From positions 3,793,501-3,857,500 of the forward strand of contig NZ_JAJJMP010000001.1 in NCBI RefSeq assembly GCF_020905415.1: DNA of 64,000 nt, written 5' to 3'. Position numbers and translations under genes: made by a program. The DNA comes from Myroides oncorhynchi (GTDB lineage: Bacteria > Bacteroidota > Bacteroidia > Flavobacteriales > Flavobacteriaceae). Below are positions 54,738 through 62,739 of the stretch, piece by piece (the first letter of the stretch is position 1; the number at the start of each line of letters is the position of its first letter). A model generated the notes under the pieces. That model saw only the letters and a program-made list of their open reading frames with translations, was not told the DNA's origin and made no database searches.

Positions 54738-57170
54738 CTAAAAGTGATATCCTAAAGACACCATCACATTACGAGGTGCCCCTGCGAATACTCTCGTATA
54801 ATCAAACCCTCCAAGGAAGTAATACTTATCGAAGATATTATTCACATTCACCGCTAGTTTAAACTTGTCTAAGTGGTAATACACCGCTGCATTAGCAGTC
54901 ATATAAGCAGGTAAGTATCCCCACTGAGCATTGCCCTGAGCATCTTTACCTACGCTTTCACTTAGTCTGCGCTGATCTACATAGTAAGCACCTGCTCCGA
55001 ATCCTAATCCTTTAAGCGCTGTATCAGAGAAGACATACTTTAACCATATACTTCCTGAGTTTTTAGGAGCCCCAGGTAATAACTGTCCCTCTTCTGAGGC
55101 GATTGCTGACTCTTTTACTTCAGTGTCATTATAGGTGTAGTTCGCCATAATCTGAAACTCTTTAGTGATCTGCCCTCTCATATCTAGTTCTACTCCTTGA
55201 GAGATTACTCTACCTGACTGTCTGTACACAGGTAGTCCTGCTTCTGTCAATTGACCTGTACCAATAAGCATATCTCTTCGCTCTATTCTAAATACAGACA
55301 AGTCCATTTGCAATTGATTGTCAAAGAAGCCTGTCTTAAACCCTGTTTCTACTTGGAAACTCTTCTCTGATTTGAACGCACTGTCTGCACCATAGTCTTT
55401 ATAGTTAGCTACGAAATTAGCCGCCACAGGTACATACCCCTGAGAATAACTAGCGAAGTAGTTAATCTTATCATTGATTAGATAAGTAAGTCCCACTCTA
55501 GGTAACCAAGCATTTTGAGTAGCTGTAAAAGGAACCTTAGTATCAGTACTCTCTGACTTATAACTCTCGTGTCTAAGTCCTAATACCATCTTTAAGCGCT
55601 CTCCTACAGAGATCTGATCTTGGATATAAACTCCTGTACTTTTATATGGACTCATAAACGGATATTGTGTATTTGATCTCCATACATAGTTAGTAATATC
55701 CGCCCCTTGGTAAACAGGGTTATTCATATCAAAAGTCAAGGCTACTACTTCTCCGTTCTCTTTCTTGCTACGAGCCTCGCGTTGGTAACTATTCTTATCA
55801 CCCTTATACTGTGCATAGTCTACTCCTACTACGATATGGTGATCTATGTTCTTACCATATTTATCCCATTTTAAGTATGACACGAAGTTATCTGTGTACT
55901 CCTTACCGTGACGGTCAAAGAAACGCAAGTTAACCACTGTGTTCTGAGGTGGATTAGCATAGGTATTTAACGTTCTATGTTCGTTTAAGTCCTCCTCATA
56001 GATCGACTTCATATAGCTCACGTGTAGGTTCACATTATCTACGATGCGTTGCGTTAAACGTCCACTAAGTGTTGTAGTCTTTGTCTTAAAGTAATCTGAT
56101 GGTTGGCTAAGCGTAAAGGTACGTGGCAAGGCATATAAATCCCCTCCTTTAGTACTCATTCCTCTGTCTAAATATCCATTGAATTGGTCAAATACCAAGT
56201 CAACATCAAACGTCGTTCCCTCCATTGGTTTAAAGGTAAACGAAGGTGCAACTGCAAAGTTCTTGCGGTTATTAATATCTCTAAACGTCTTAGAACTTTC
56301 ATACCCTGCGTTTAAACGATAGAGTATTTTCTTATCCTTATCAAGAGGTCCTCCTACATCAACAGTCGTTCTCAATGTCTCAAAGCTACCTGCCGAGAAG
56401 TTAATCACACCCTTGTGCTCTTCTAATGGTTTCTTCGTTACCATATTAATCGTTCCCCCGGGTGCAATATCTCCAAATAGAGAAGCTCCTGGTCCTTTTA
56501 AGACTTCGATACTCTCAAAGTTGATGGTCATCGGAGAACGATAATAACTCTCTCCAAAACCATAAGCAGAACGCATACCGTTGATTAATCTAATCCCGTT
56601 GTCATACCCACTTTTAAAACCGCGTATCACGAACTCATCATACACAGATGCCTGTGTTACACCTGCCAAATCAGGGATTACATCTGCTACTTGGAACGCT
56701 TGTTTATCTTCCATTAGCTCACTAGAGACAATAGAGATAGACTGAGGCAAATCTTTTATCTTCCCTGTATACTTTCCTCCTAACACCGTTGAGTTGGACA
56801 AATAAGAGTTGTTTCTTCTAGAAGTAACGACTATTTCTTCTAATTCATTAGGGTTCTCCTCTAACTTAATGACAATCCCCTTAGCCTCTTTATAATTCTC
56901 TTCATTCAGCTCTACGAACTTCTGCTTATACCCCATAGCATTAATCTGTAATAACAGCGGAAACGCTACTTGATCAACAGTAGTAAACTCCCCTTTCACA
57001 TCGCTCTCTTCTACGTTATCGTTGCCAATCATCACTACAGCATACGCCACAGGATTATTCTTTTCGCCAACTAATCGACCAATCACTCGATGAGAAGTCT
57101 GAGCAATAGTTAAGTAAGGAAGTAATAGCGAGATAGCTATTATTCCTGATTTATGTAAATATGTTTTCAT
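54738..57170 (-). CDS. TonB-dependent outer membrane receptor, siderophore/metallophore type
   Basis: 810 residues: signal peptide (cleavage near AQT at 23-25), carboxypeptidase-regulatory domain (~28-108), a TonB-box-like LEEIVVTSRR, plug (~125-245; PQSISIVSSELM, EFVIRGFKSG, VLKGPGASLFGDIAPGGTINMVTKKP) and a 22-strand-type barrel ending in YHF. The plug matches the ferric-siderophore receptor group. It is the last gene of an operon that begins with hypA-hypB, so the cargo is probably nickel or a nickel chelate rather than iron; this is inferred from context. Confidence 0.9.
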   Translation of the reverse strand: MKTYLHKSGIIAISLLLPYLTIAQTSHRVIGRLVGEKNNPVAYAVVMIGNDNVEESDVKGEFTTVDQVAFPLLLQINAMGYKQKFVELNEENYKEAKGIVIKLEENPNELEEIVVTSRRNNSYLSNSTVLGGKYTGKIKDLPQSISIVSSELMEDKQAFQVADVIPDLAGVTQASVYDEFVIRGFKSGYDNGIRLINGMRSAYGFGESYYRSPMTINFESIEVLKGPGASLFGDIAPGGTINMVTKKPLEEHKGVINFSAGSFETLRTTVDVGGPLDKDKKILYRLNAGYESSKTFRDINNRKNFAVAPSFTFKPMEGTTFDVDLVFDQFNGYLDRGMSTKGGDLYALPRTFTLSQPSDYFKTKTTTLSGRLTQRIVDNVNLHVSYMKSIYEEDLNEHRTLNTYANPPQNTVVNLRFFDRHGKEYTDNFVSYLKWDKYGKNIDHHIVVGVDYAQYKGDKNSYQREARSKKENGEVVALTFDMNNPVYQGADITNYVWRSNTQYPFMSPYKSTGVYIQDQISVGERLKMVLGLRHESYKSESTDTKVPFTATQNAWLPRVGLTYLINDKINYFASYSQGYVPVAANFVANYKDYGADSAFKSEKSFQVETGFKTGFFDNQLQMDLSVFRIERRDMLIGTGQLTEAGLPVYRQSGRVISQGVELDMRGQITKEFQIMANYTYNDTEVKESAIASEEGQLLPGAPKNSGSIWLKYVFSDTALKGLGFGAGAYYVDQRRLSESVGKDAQGNAQWGYLPAYMTANAAVYYHLDKFKLAVNVNNIFDKYYFLGGFDYTRVFAGAPRNVMVSLGYHF

Positions 57171-57186
57171 TTGTAATGTTTTTTAA

Positions 57187-57221
57187 AGTTTACTCGTCAC
57201 GGATTGCAAATCCGCGACAGC
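57187..57221. repeat. REP-like palindrome, copy 1
   Basis: A 35-bp sequence with a GTCRCGGATT-TGC-AATCCGTGAC core (minus strand), also present at 60542-60576 with only two differences, both preserved as G.U pairs. It sits between the GNAT gene and the TonB receptor start (16 bases before the ATG). It resembles palindromes mobilised by REP-associated transposases. Confidence 0.75.
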
Positions 57222-57238
57222 GAGATTATACTGTGTAT

Positions 57239-57739
57239 TTACAACTGTGCTTCCATGTGAAGTGTAGTAAATCCACCATCTATAGAGGTAGTCACCAATT
57301 CAAAGCCTTGTTTTTGCCAATACTCAAACGCACCTGTTAAGAAAGGATGTGTATGTAAGTATAGTATCTCTATCCCTTTCTGCTTCGCTACTTCTAATAA
57401 GGCGTTAAACAATTTGGTTGCTAATCCTGATCTTCTATAGGCAGGCTCTACGAATAGACGAGCGACTTCTACTGTGCGTTGATCTTTATAATCAAGGTAA
57501 TCAAATCGGTAATCATAAGGCATCATCCCGATAACTCCTACTATAATATCTTCTTTATCTCTAGCGCATAAGAATGCTCCACTATCTGAAGTGATATAGG
57601 TAGAGGTAAACTCAACAATATCTTGAGGAACTTTATCCGGATCTAACATAGGAAATAACCCTATTCGAAATGCTTTGACGTATTGTTTAATACACTCCGC
57701 TTGACTCTCCTCTACTTTGCTAATTTGAATATCTTCCAT
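57239..57739 (-). CDS. GNAT-family N-acetyltransferase
   Basis: 166 residues with the acetyl-CoA binding motif LFVEPAYRRSGLATKLFNALLEVA (~92-115) followed by the C-terminal LYLHTHPFLTGAFEYWQKQGFELV. Substrate unknown. It is embedded in the nickel operon between the ATPase and the TonB receptor gene, which suggests it could modify a metallophore or a protein of the pathway, but this is only positional. Confidence 0.85.
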   Translation of the reverse strand: MEDIQISKVEESQAECIKQYVKAFRIGLFPMLDPDKVPQDIVEFTSTYITSDSGAFLCARDKEDIIVGVIGMMPYDYRFDYLDYKDQRTVEVARLFVEPAYRRSGLATKLFNALLEVAKQKGIEILYLHTHPFLTGAFEYWQKQGFELVTTSIDGGFTTLHMEAQL

Positions 57740-57747
57740 AAACGAAC

Positions 57748-58506
57748 TTATATTAAAGGCATAAACATCACCTTCCCTTGATTATCTATTCTATGCAACG
57801 GCAGTTGATATGTATCTTCTAAAAGCTTGTGCAGCTCCTCTCCTTGGATAGCTTGAATATCTACCAATTGCTTATTTTGCATCAAGTAAAAACGCTCTCC
57901 ATACATAAACGCAAGGTTAGGATCGTGCATCACACATAAGATGGTAGTGCCTTCTTCAGCAAGTTGTTTAATACATTTGAGCACTGCTACTTGATAGTGC
58001 AAATCCAAGTGATTCGTTGGTTCGTCTAACATCAGCACTTCAGGCTTCTGTACTAACACTCGACATAATAAGACTAGCTGACGTTCTCCTCCTGAAAGGG
58101 ACGTATAAGGCTTGTCTATCAAATGCAATAACTGAAAGCGAGATAATATATCGACTACCTCTTGAAAATCCTGTTCTGCAGGAGCAAACTTCGCAAAAGA
58201 AGCCCTCCCTGTTAGAATAACCTCTTTCACTGTAAAGGGAAAAGTAGTCTGATGAAACTGATTTAAGAACCCTATGCGGATATGCTGTTCTTTGCCTAGT
58301 TTAATCGTTTTGCGTTCTTGTCCATCAAAGCACACCTTGCCGTGATACTTCTTTTCTAAACCTGCTAGGATATTAAACATCGTAGACTTCCCACTGCCAT
58401 TTCGACCAAGGATAATAGATAGCTTCCCTTTCTCGAAGCTTGCATTAACATTATCTAGTACAATCTCTTTGTCATAAGAAAATGACAATTCACTTATCTC
58501 AATCAT
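57748..58506 (-). CDS. ABC transporter ATPase, FecE/BtuD-like, of the metal importer
   Basis: 252 residues with Walker A GRNGSGKST (~34-42), Q-loop FLNQF, signature LSGGERQLVLL (~137-147), Walker B VLMLDEPTNHLDLH and an H-loop in VMHDPN. It belongs to the iron-siderophore/cobalamin importer group. It starts 10 bases after the permease stop in the hypAB operon. Confidence 0.93.
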   Translation of the reverse strand: MIEISELSFSYDKEIVLDNVNASFEKGKLSIILGRNGSGKSTMFNILAGLEKKYHGKVCFDGQERKTIKLGKEQHIRIGFLNQFHQTTFPFTVKEVILTGRASFAKFAPAEQDFQEVVDILSRFQLLHLIDKPYTSLSGGERQLVLLCRVLVQKPEVLMLDEPTNHLDLHYQVAVLKCIKQLAEEGTTILCVMHDPNLAFMYGERFYLMQNKQLVDIQAIQGEELHKLLEDTYQLPLHRIDNQGKVMFMPLI

Positions 58507-58516
58507 CTGATCTGTC

Positions 58517-59515
58517 TTATGCGTTCCAACTCGTTAAACTCTTCTTCATCAAATAAATAAATATAGGGGCACCTATAATCATCGTAAACACGCCTACTGG
58601 AATCTCAAAAGGCATTACAGCACGAGAGAAATCATCTATCAACAATAGAAAAGAACCTCCTATACTGATATTAGCCCAAACGCCAATATTGTTATTCGGT
58701 CCAAACACCATTCTACTCATATGCGGTACTATTAATCCAAATAAGCTAACCACTCCTACTGCTGCTACTGAAGAAGCTGTAATCATCGTCGCAACGCAAA
58801 TAAGAACAAGCTTTAAATACTTAGGGTTCACCCCTACGGCTAAAGCTTCATTATCTCCTAAAGACAAAAGGTTAAGTTTCCAACGCAAGAGGATGATAAC
58901 AACTAGACCTACTACAATAGGCACAAAGGCTGTCTGTACTTTAGCCCAAGAGGCTGTGTGTAGGTTACCCATCGTCCATTGTACTATCGCTTGCAACTTA
59001 TACGGGTCACTCATATATTGCAACAAAGTCAACAAGGCCGTAAATACTCCTGATACGATAATCCCCGATAAGACCATACTCACAATAGAAGTACGACTAC
59101 CCGCATAGGATACCGTGTAGGTTAAGGCTACTGCACATATCCCAAAAGCAAAAGCAGATAGATTAATAGAGATAAAAGGGAATAACATCGCTAAGGCGGC
59201 TCCGAAGGCAGCTCCTGAAGAGATACCAAGTGTAAACGGATCTACGATAGGGTTGCGAAAGATAGCTTGTAGAACTCCTCCTGATACCGCTAGTGAAGCT
59301 CCTACCATAAAGGTTAAGATAATACGAGGCAGACGCACTTTCCACAGAATAGTCTCCACAGGATCTGTAGTGATACCACTATGACTAATCGCCTTAATGA
59401 TATAAGCTACTAATTCGCTTGGAGATAGATTACCTGTCGTCCCGAGCATCAGCGAACCTATTAATAACAAGATAGGTCCTATCCATAATAACGCAACCTT
59501 TATGCTATATCTCAT
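58517..59515 (-). CDS. FecCD/BtuC-family ABC permease of the metal importer
   Basis: 332 residues, about ten transmembrane helices, with the hallmarks WKVRLPRIILTFMVGASLAVSGGVLQAIFRNPIVDPFTLGISSGAAFGA (family signature, ~53-105) and the late GVVSLFGLIVPHMSRMVFG loop that contacts the ATPase. It pairs with the ATPase downstream and the lipoprotein upstream to import a metal chelate into the cytosol. Confidence 0.93.
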   Translation of the reverse strand: MRYSIKVALLWIGPILLLIGSLMLGTTGNLSPSELVAYIIKAISHSGITTDPVETILWKVRLPRIILTFMVGASLAVSGGVLQAIFRNPIVDPFTLGISSGAAFGAALAMLFPFISINLSAFAFGICAVALTYTVSYAGSRTSIVSMVLSGIIVSGVFTALLTLLQYMSDPYKLQAIVQWTMGNLHTASWAKVQTAFVPIVVGLVVIILLRWKLNLLSLGDNEALAVGVNPKYLKLVLICVATMITASSVAAVGVVSLFGLIVPHMSRMVFGPNNNIGVWANISIGGSFLLLIDDFSRAVMPFEIPVGVFTMIIGAPIFIYLMKKSLTSWNA

Positions 59516-59530
59516 CTATTTATCTTACTT

Positions 59531-60532
59531 CTATTTCTTTGTATTATACAATATATTCATTGCTTCGTCTAAGTCTGCTTTTAAAGCGTCCTCAGTATAA
59601 GTAGGATAACTCCATTGGCGTACTTGCTTAGCAAATAATAAGAACTTCACCGTATGAGGATCATATAAGAATGAAGGAGTCATCACCTTTACTTGCTTAT
59701 TCTCTACAGCAGGTAGATTAGATAACTCGCTTAATCCATACACATCACTCGCACTTGAGTTCCAAAGCAGAATAATATCAGGATTCCACTTGTACAGCAT
59801 CTCAGCACCGATATTAGGCGCTTGCATCTCTAGTGGGCAGGCATTTACCGCTCCTGATAATGTGATCGCCATATCCATCAGTGTTCCCTTACCTGAAGTA
59901 GAAAGTACACGACCTTTAGACCAAGCGTAATATACTTTCTTTGGACTCTCTACTTTCGTCGCTTCCATTTCAGCTACTTCTTTTTCGATATAGGTAGTGA
60001 TTATATTAGCACGTTCAGCTTTACCTAGCAGTGTTCCTATTCCCTTTAATTCACTGATAATCCCTTTCTGATCTTCACTCGCTATGGTAAATACAGCGAT
60101 ACCCAAGTCCTCTAACTGAGCTACCGCTTCTGCATCTTGGTCAAATGTGATGACCAAATCAGGTTGTAACCCTATAATAGCTTCCACATTAGACATACCA
60201 CCGCCGAAAGTAGGTGTTGCTATTTCTTTCTTTGCCATACGGCTATCTAAAGTAGATAGGAAAGCAAATGTATCTTCATTCAAGTAGATCTGTTGTGGAA
60301 TACCCACTAAAGTCTGTTGCGCATCTAACATAAACACATCGTCTACTAACGCTTCGTATAATGCCACTACTCTAGTCGCAGGCTTAGCTAAACGAACTTC
60401 TTTACCACGACTGTCTATCGCCACAAGTTCTGTTGATGTTGGTTCTGTCGATTGAGTTGTTGCTGTACTTTGTTTACACGATTGTAAGAATACAAGTGCA
60501 AACAATACAGGTAATAAATATCTTAATTTCAT
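59531..60532 (-). CDS. Metal/metallophore-binding lipoprotein (FecB/BtuF-like), ABC importer
   Basis: 333 residues with a lipoprotein signal (LQSC, Cys19) and the two-lobe class III fold: VVALYEALVDDVFML, TFGGGMSNVEAIIGLQPDLVITFD, and LYKWNPDIILLWNSSASDVYGLSELSNLPAVENKQVKVMTP. Co-operonic with HypAB/UreE2, so nickel chelates are the likely ligand. It begins 50 bases after the UreE2 stop, a gap that carries a REP-like palindrome. Confidence 0.9.
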   Translation of the reverse strand: MKLRYLLPVLFALVFLQSCKQSTATTQSTEPTSTELVAIDSRGKEVRLAKPATRVVALYEALVDDVFMLDAQQTLVGIPQQIYLNEDTFAFLSTLDSRMAKKEIATPTFGGGMSNVEAIIGLQPDLVITFDQDAEAVAQLEDLGIAVFTIASEDQKGIISELKGIGTLLGKAERANIITTYIEKEVAEMEATKVESPKKVYYAWSKGRVLSTSGKGTLMDMAITLSGAVNACPLEMQAPNIGAEMLYKWNPDIILLWNSSASDVYGLSELSNLPAVENKQVKVMTPSFLYDPHTVKFLLFAKQVRQWSYPTYTEDALKADLDEAMNILYNTKK

Positions 60533-60541
60533 AATTCTTAG

Positions 60542-60576
60542 AGTTTACTCGTCACAGATTGCAAATCCGTGACAGC
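60542..60576. repeat. REP-like palindrome, copy 2
   Basis: The same 35-bp element as at 57187-57221, in the same orientation, lying just upstream of the binding-protein start codon (9 bases). The palindromic core again pairs fully, with one G.U. Confidence 0.75.
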
Positions 60577-60582
60577 AGTTTC

Positions 60583-61038
60583 CTATTTACTATATTTCTT
60601 TTTAAGAAGATGTTGCGTAAACAGCTGTTGTTTTTCTAAAACGATCATTGTTCCAAACTTGGCAACTAACTGTTCATACAGGCTCCCATCATAAGGTACA
60701 GATAACGTATTAGAAGACTTGTCTACAAATACAGGCAAGTGTCTATTGCCGATATAATAGGTAAAGTCAGCAACCTCTTCTGCCTTGTCAGCGATAAACT
60801 TGATCGCTAAGGTTGATTTAATAATCAGTTGAGCGATTACTTCTCCTTGACTATAAAGCAAGTCTGCTTGTTGCCAATCTCTGTTTTGTTCTTTGAGCAA
60901 ATGAAGTTCAACTCCCAAAGTAGTTTTCCGGTGAAACAAGTGCTTCTGTGTTTCGAACCATTCGATCTCGAATGTATCTACTACATCTGAAACTACATTT
61001 TGAAGTTGAACATCATCTATATAAATTGTTTGTTGCAT
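60583..61038 (-). CDS. UreE paralogue in the nickel-uptake operon
   Basis: 151 residues with the same layout as UreE (49016-49513), including the conserved metal-ligand His at residue 100 in YYIGNRHLPVFV. It begins MQQTIYIDDVQLQNVV and its C-terminus has one extra His (TQHLLKKKYSK). A second UreE copy next to hypAB and a metal importer suggests a chaperone specialised for nickel entering through this system; this is inferred. It starts 7 bases after hypB. Confidence 0.82.
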   Translation of the reverse strand: MQQTIYIDDVQLQNVVSDVVDTFEIEWFETQKHLFHRKTTLGVELHLLKEQNRDWQQADLLYSQGEVIAQLIIKSTLAIKFIADKAEEVADFTYYIGNRHLPVFVDKSSNTLSVPYDGSLYEQLVAKFGTMIVLEKQQLFTQHLLKKKYSK

Positions 61039-61045
61039 AGTGTGC

Positions 61046-61756
61046 CTACTCCGCTAGTTTAGCTTTCTTAGCTTTCACACGTTCTTTTAGCCACTCACAC
61101 CACTGATCTATTCCCTCTCCGTTTGTAGTACTGATAGGTAATACTTCTATATTTGGATTAACCTCTCTAGCATCTTTAGTTACATTCTCTACTGTGAACG
61201 GCACATAAGGCAATAAGTCTATTTTAGATACTAACATTAACTCACTAGTTAAGAACATACGTGGATACTTCTTAGGCTTGTCATCTCCTTCTGTAGTCGC
61301 TAATAACGTCACTCTGTAATCTTCCCCTAAGTCAAAAGCAGATGGACATAGTAAGTTCCCTACATTCTCTATAAATAATACATCTGTTCCTTCTAGATCG
61401 ATATGGTCTAATGCCTGTAAGATCATTTGTGCTTCGATATGGCACATCCCCCCTGTTACGATCTGAAGTGCGTTTAACCCCACTTCTTTCATACGTACAG
61501 CATCTCTATCCGTCTCAGGATCTCCTACTAATACAGATATATTTAACTCATTAGATAGGCGCTTACCTGTTTCTTGCATTAAAGTAGTCTTACCAGAACC
61601 AGGAGAAGAACACACATTAATGACGCAGATATTTTTTAGACGTTCTCTAATCGCATTTGCCACGAAGTCATTTGCTTTTAATAAGTGTAAAGTAGTGTTA
61701 TCACATTGTAGCGAACCTACGCGATTTCCTAAACTTTTTGGATTACTTGTTGACAT
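61046..61756 (-). CDS. hypB: Nickel-handling GTPase HypB
   Basis: 236 residues with P-loop SSPGSGKTTL (~50-60), VGDPETDRDAVRM, the metal-site segment GGMCHIEAQMI (Cys-His of the HypB G-domain), SKIDLLPY (guanine specificity) and a C-terminal Lys-rich tail. It hydrolyses GTP to deliver nickel. Its N-terminus lacks a His-rich stretch. No hydrogenase genes are seen in the window, so urease is the probable client. Follows hypA by 13 bases. Confidence 0.93.
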   Translation of the reverse strand: MSTSNPKSLGNRVGSLQCDNTTLHLLKANDFVANAIRERLKNICVINVCSSPGSGKTTLMQETGKRLSNELNISVLVGDPETDRDAVRMKEVGLNALQIVTGGMCHIEAQMILQALDHIDLEGTDVLFIENVGNLLCPSAFDLGEDYRVTLLATTEGDDKPKKYPRMFLTSELMLVSKIDLLPYVPFTVENVTKDAREVNPNIEVLPISTTNGEGIDQWCEWLKERVKAKKAKLAE

Positions 61757-61769
61757 AAGTATGGGTGAT

Positions 61770-62117
61770 TTATAATGATTGTTTAAATATTACTTTTGAT
61801 ATGTATAATTCGTTGCCCTGCACAATATCAGCCGATGGAGTACCACATGGACAGACGAATCGGTGGTACTCCACCTTAAAGTCTTTATCACAGCTGTGAC
61901 AGTGTGCAATGATTTCGTTGACCACTACTTCTAATTCCATATCTCTATAAATTAGATTATCGATGATAAACGCATCAAATGCATTCTGTATCAACACAGG
62001 CTGTACATTAGATAACAACCCTGCTGTAACCTGTATTTTCTGAATATCTTCTACTTTAGCCTCGTAGTGCTCCTCTAGGGTAGAAAAGATATCTTTCACG
62101 ATTGACAATTCATGCAT
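61770..62117 (-). CDS. hypA: Nickel metallochaperone HypA
   Basis: 115 residues beginning with the nickel-binding MHE (His2) and carrying a zinc site C73-x2-C76 and C89-x-C91 (the second pair is CPC, one residue shorter than the usual C-x2-C). It forms the head of the nickel operon and partners HypB. In Helicobacter, HypA and HypB are needed for urease maturation, a precedent for this arrangement. Confidence 0.94.
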   Translation of the reverse strand: MHELSIVKDIFSTLEEHYEAKVEDIQKIQVTAGLLSNVQPVLIQNAFDAFIIDNLIYRDMELEVVVNEIIAHCHSCDKDFKVEYHRFVCPCGTPSADIVQGNELYISKVIFKQSL

Positions 62118-62220
62118 CGCTTGATCTTTTTTAAATTCTATAAAATAAATTCTACTTTCTTAGACCTTCTTTATCTGTCTACAACGTGAAGTGATTAGTT
62201 GCAGTCAAACTTCTTAATTC
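62118..62220. other. Proximal leader of the hypA operon
   Basis: AT-rich leader between the structured element and the hypA start. It contains a weak GAAGT...ACTTC hairpin; no second gene is seen. Confidence 0.4.
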
Positions 62221-62332
62221 ATTAGTGTGGATTCTCACTGAGGAAGTCAGTACTATTCTTATCGGTTCGAATAGACACTAATTACACTTTTCTTTACTAA
62301 ATGCTTTAAAGTGGCATTCTCAATAAAAGTGT
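62221..62332 (-). ncRNA. Predicted structured leader RNA of the hypA nickel operon
   Basis: On the minus strand, the 5' hairpin at 62332-62284 pairs ACACTTTT with AAAAGTGT and an inner GAATGC/GCATTT. It is followed by a three-way junction at 62282-62221: P1 is ATTAGTGT/ACACTAAT (8 bp), P2 CTATTC/GAATAG (6 bp, 10-base loop) and P3 ACTGA/TCAGT (5 bp, 5-base loop), with GAGAATCC joining P3 to P1. It lies between the putative start site and hypA. A riboswitch or other cis regulator is inferred; I know no named family matching it. Confidence 0.4.
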
Positions 62333-62387
62333 TTATCGACAACAACAAACAAGCTATACATCAGCTATATCCGCATTATCAACGGCA

Positions 62388-62451
62388 CAAATGTAGAAAC
62401 AGTTCCGCTACTAGAATAGCACTAATCTTGACTATTCTACCATAAAATAGG
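62388..62451 (-). promoter_or_regulatory. Promoter and putative operator of the hypA nickel operon
   Basis: The -7 box TACATTTG (62395-62388, minus strand) is preceded after exactly 19 bases by a 37-bp element (62415-62451) that is shared with the promoter at 52724-52787. The implied start site lies about 265 bases upstream of hypA, giving a long leader. The element includes CTATT-N9-AATAG and AATAG-N12-CTATT arrangements. Confidence 0.65.
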
Positions 62452-62706
62452 GATTCACATTTCTTTAAGAGTACTAGATAAGGGGAATGGGGAACAGGAA
62501 ACAGGAAAAAGAAGAACAGAGAGCAGGAAGCACATATAATAATCCAAAACAACATCCTCAATCCACTTCCACAACGGTACGGGCGTATTACTATACGCCC
62601 TCCAAACTATTCACGCCCTATCGACACTCAATCATAGATATCACATACATCCGTTTAGTATGTTCTAAAGCACAAAGAATCTCACCTATAGCCTAAAAAG
62701 AAAACA
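62452..62706. other. Intergenic region upstream of the nickel operon
   Basis: A purine-rich GGAA/GAA stretch at about 62481-62530 and a perfect 8-bp stem with a 4-base loop at 62581-62600 (GGGCGTAT/ATACGCCC). Neither is part of a recognisable gene; a short plus-strand frame here has no domain and is not called. Confidence 0.45.
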
Positions 62707-62710
62707 AAAA

Positions 62711-62736
62711 AGCCGAATATCTGACGACACCCGACT
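62711..62736 (-). terminator. Terminator after the hypothetical membrane protein gene
   Basis: AGTCGGGTGTC and GATATTCGGCT form an 11-bp stem with four G.U pairs and a 4-base loop, followed by T6 on the minus strand, 4 bases after the stop codon. Confidence 0.75.
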
Positions 62737-62739
62737 CTA

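Noticed and set aside
61046..62117. Hydrogenase maturation operon
   Set aside because: Only hypA and hypB are present and no hypC-F or hydrogenase genes are in the window; a nickel role for urease is more likely.
62487..62696. Short plus-strand gene
   Set aside because: Low-complexity purine-rich coding, hairpin inside the frame, no domain.
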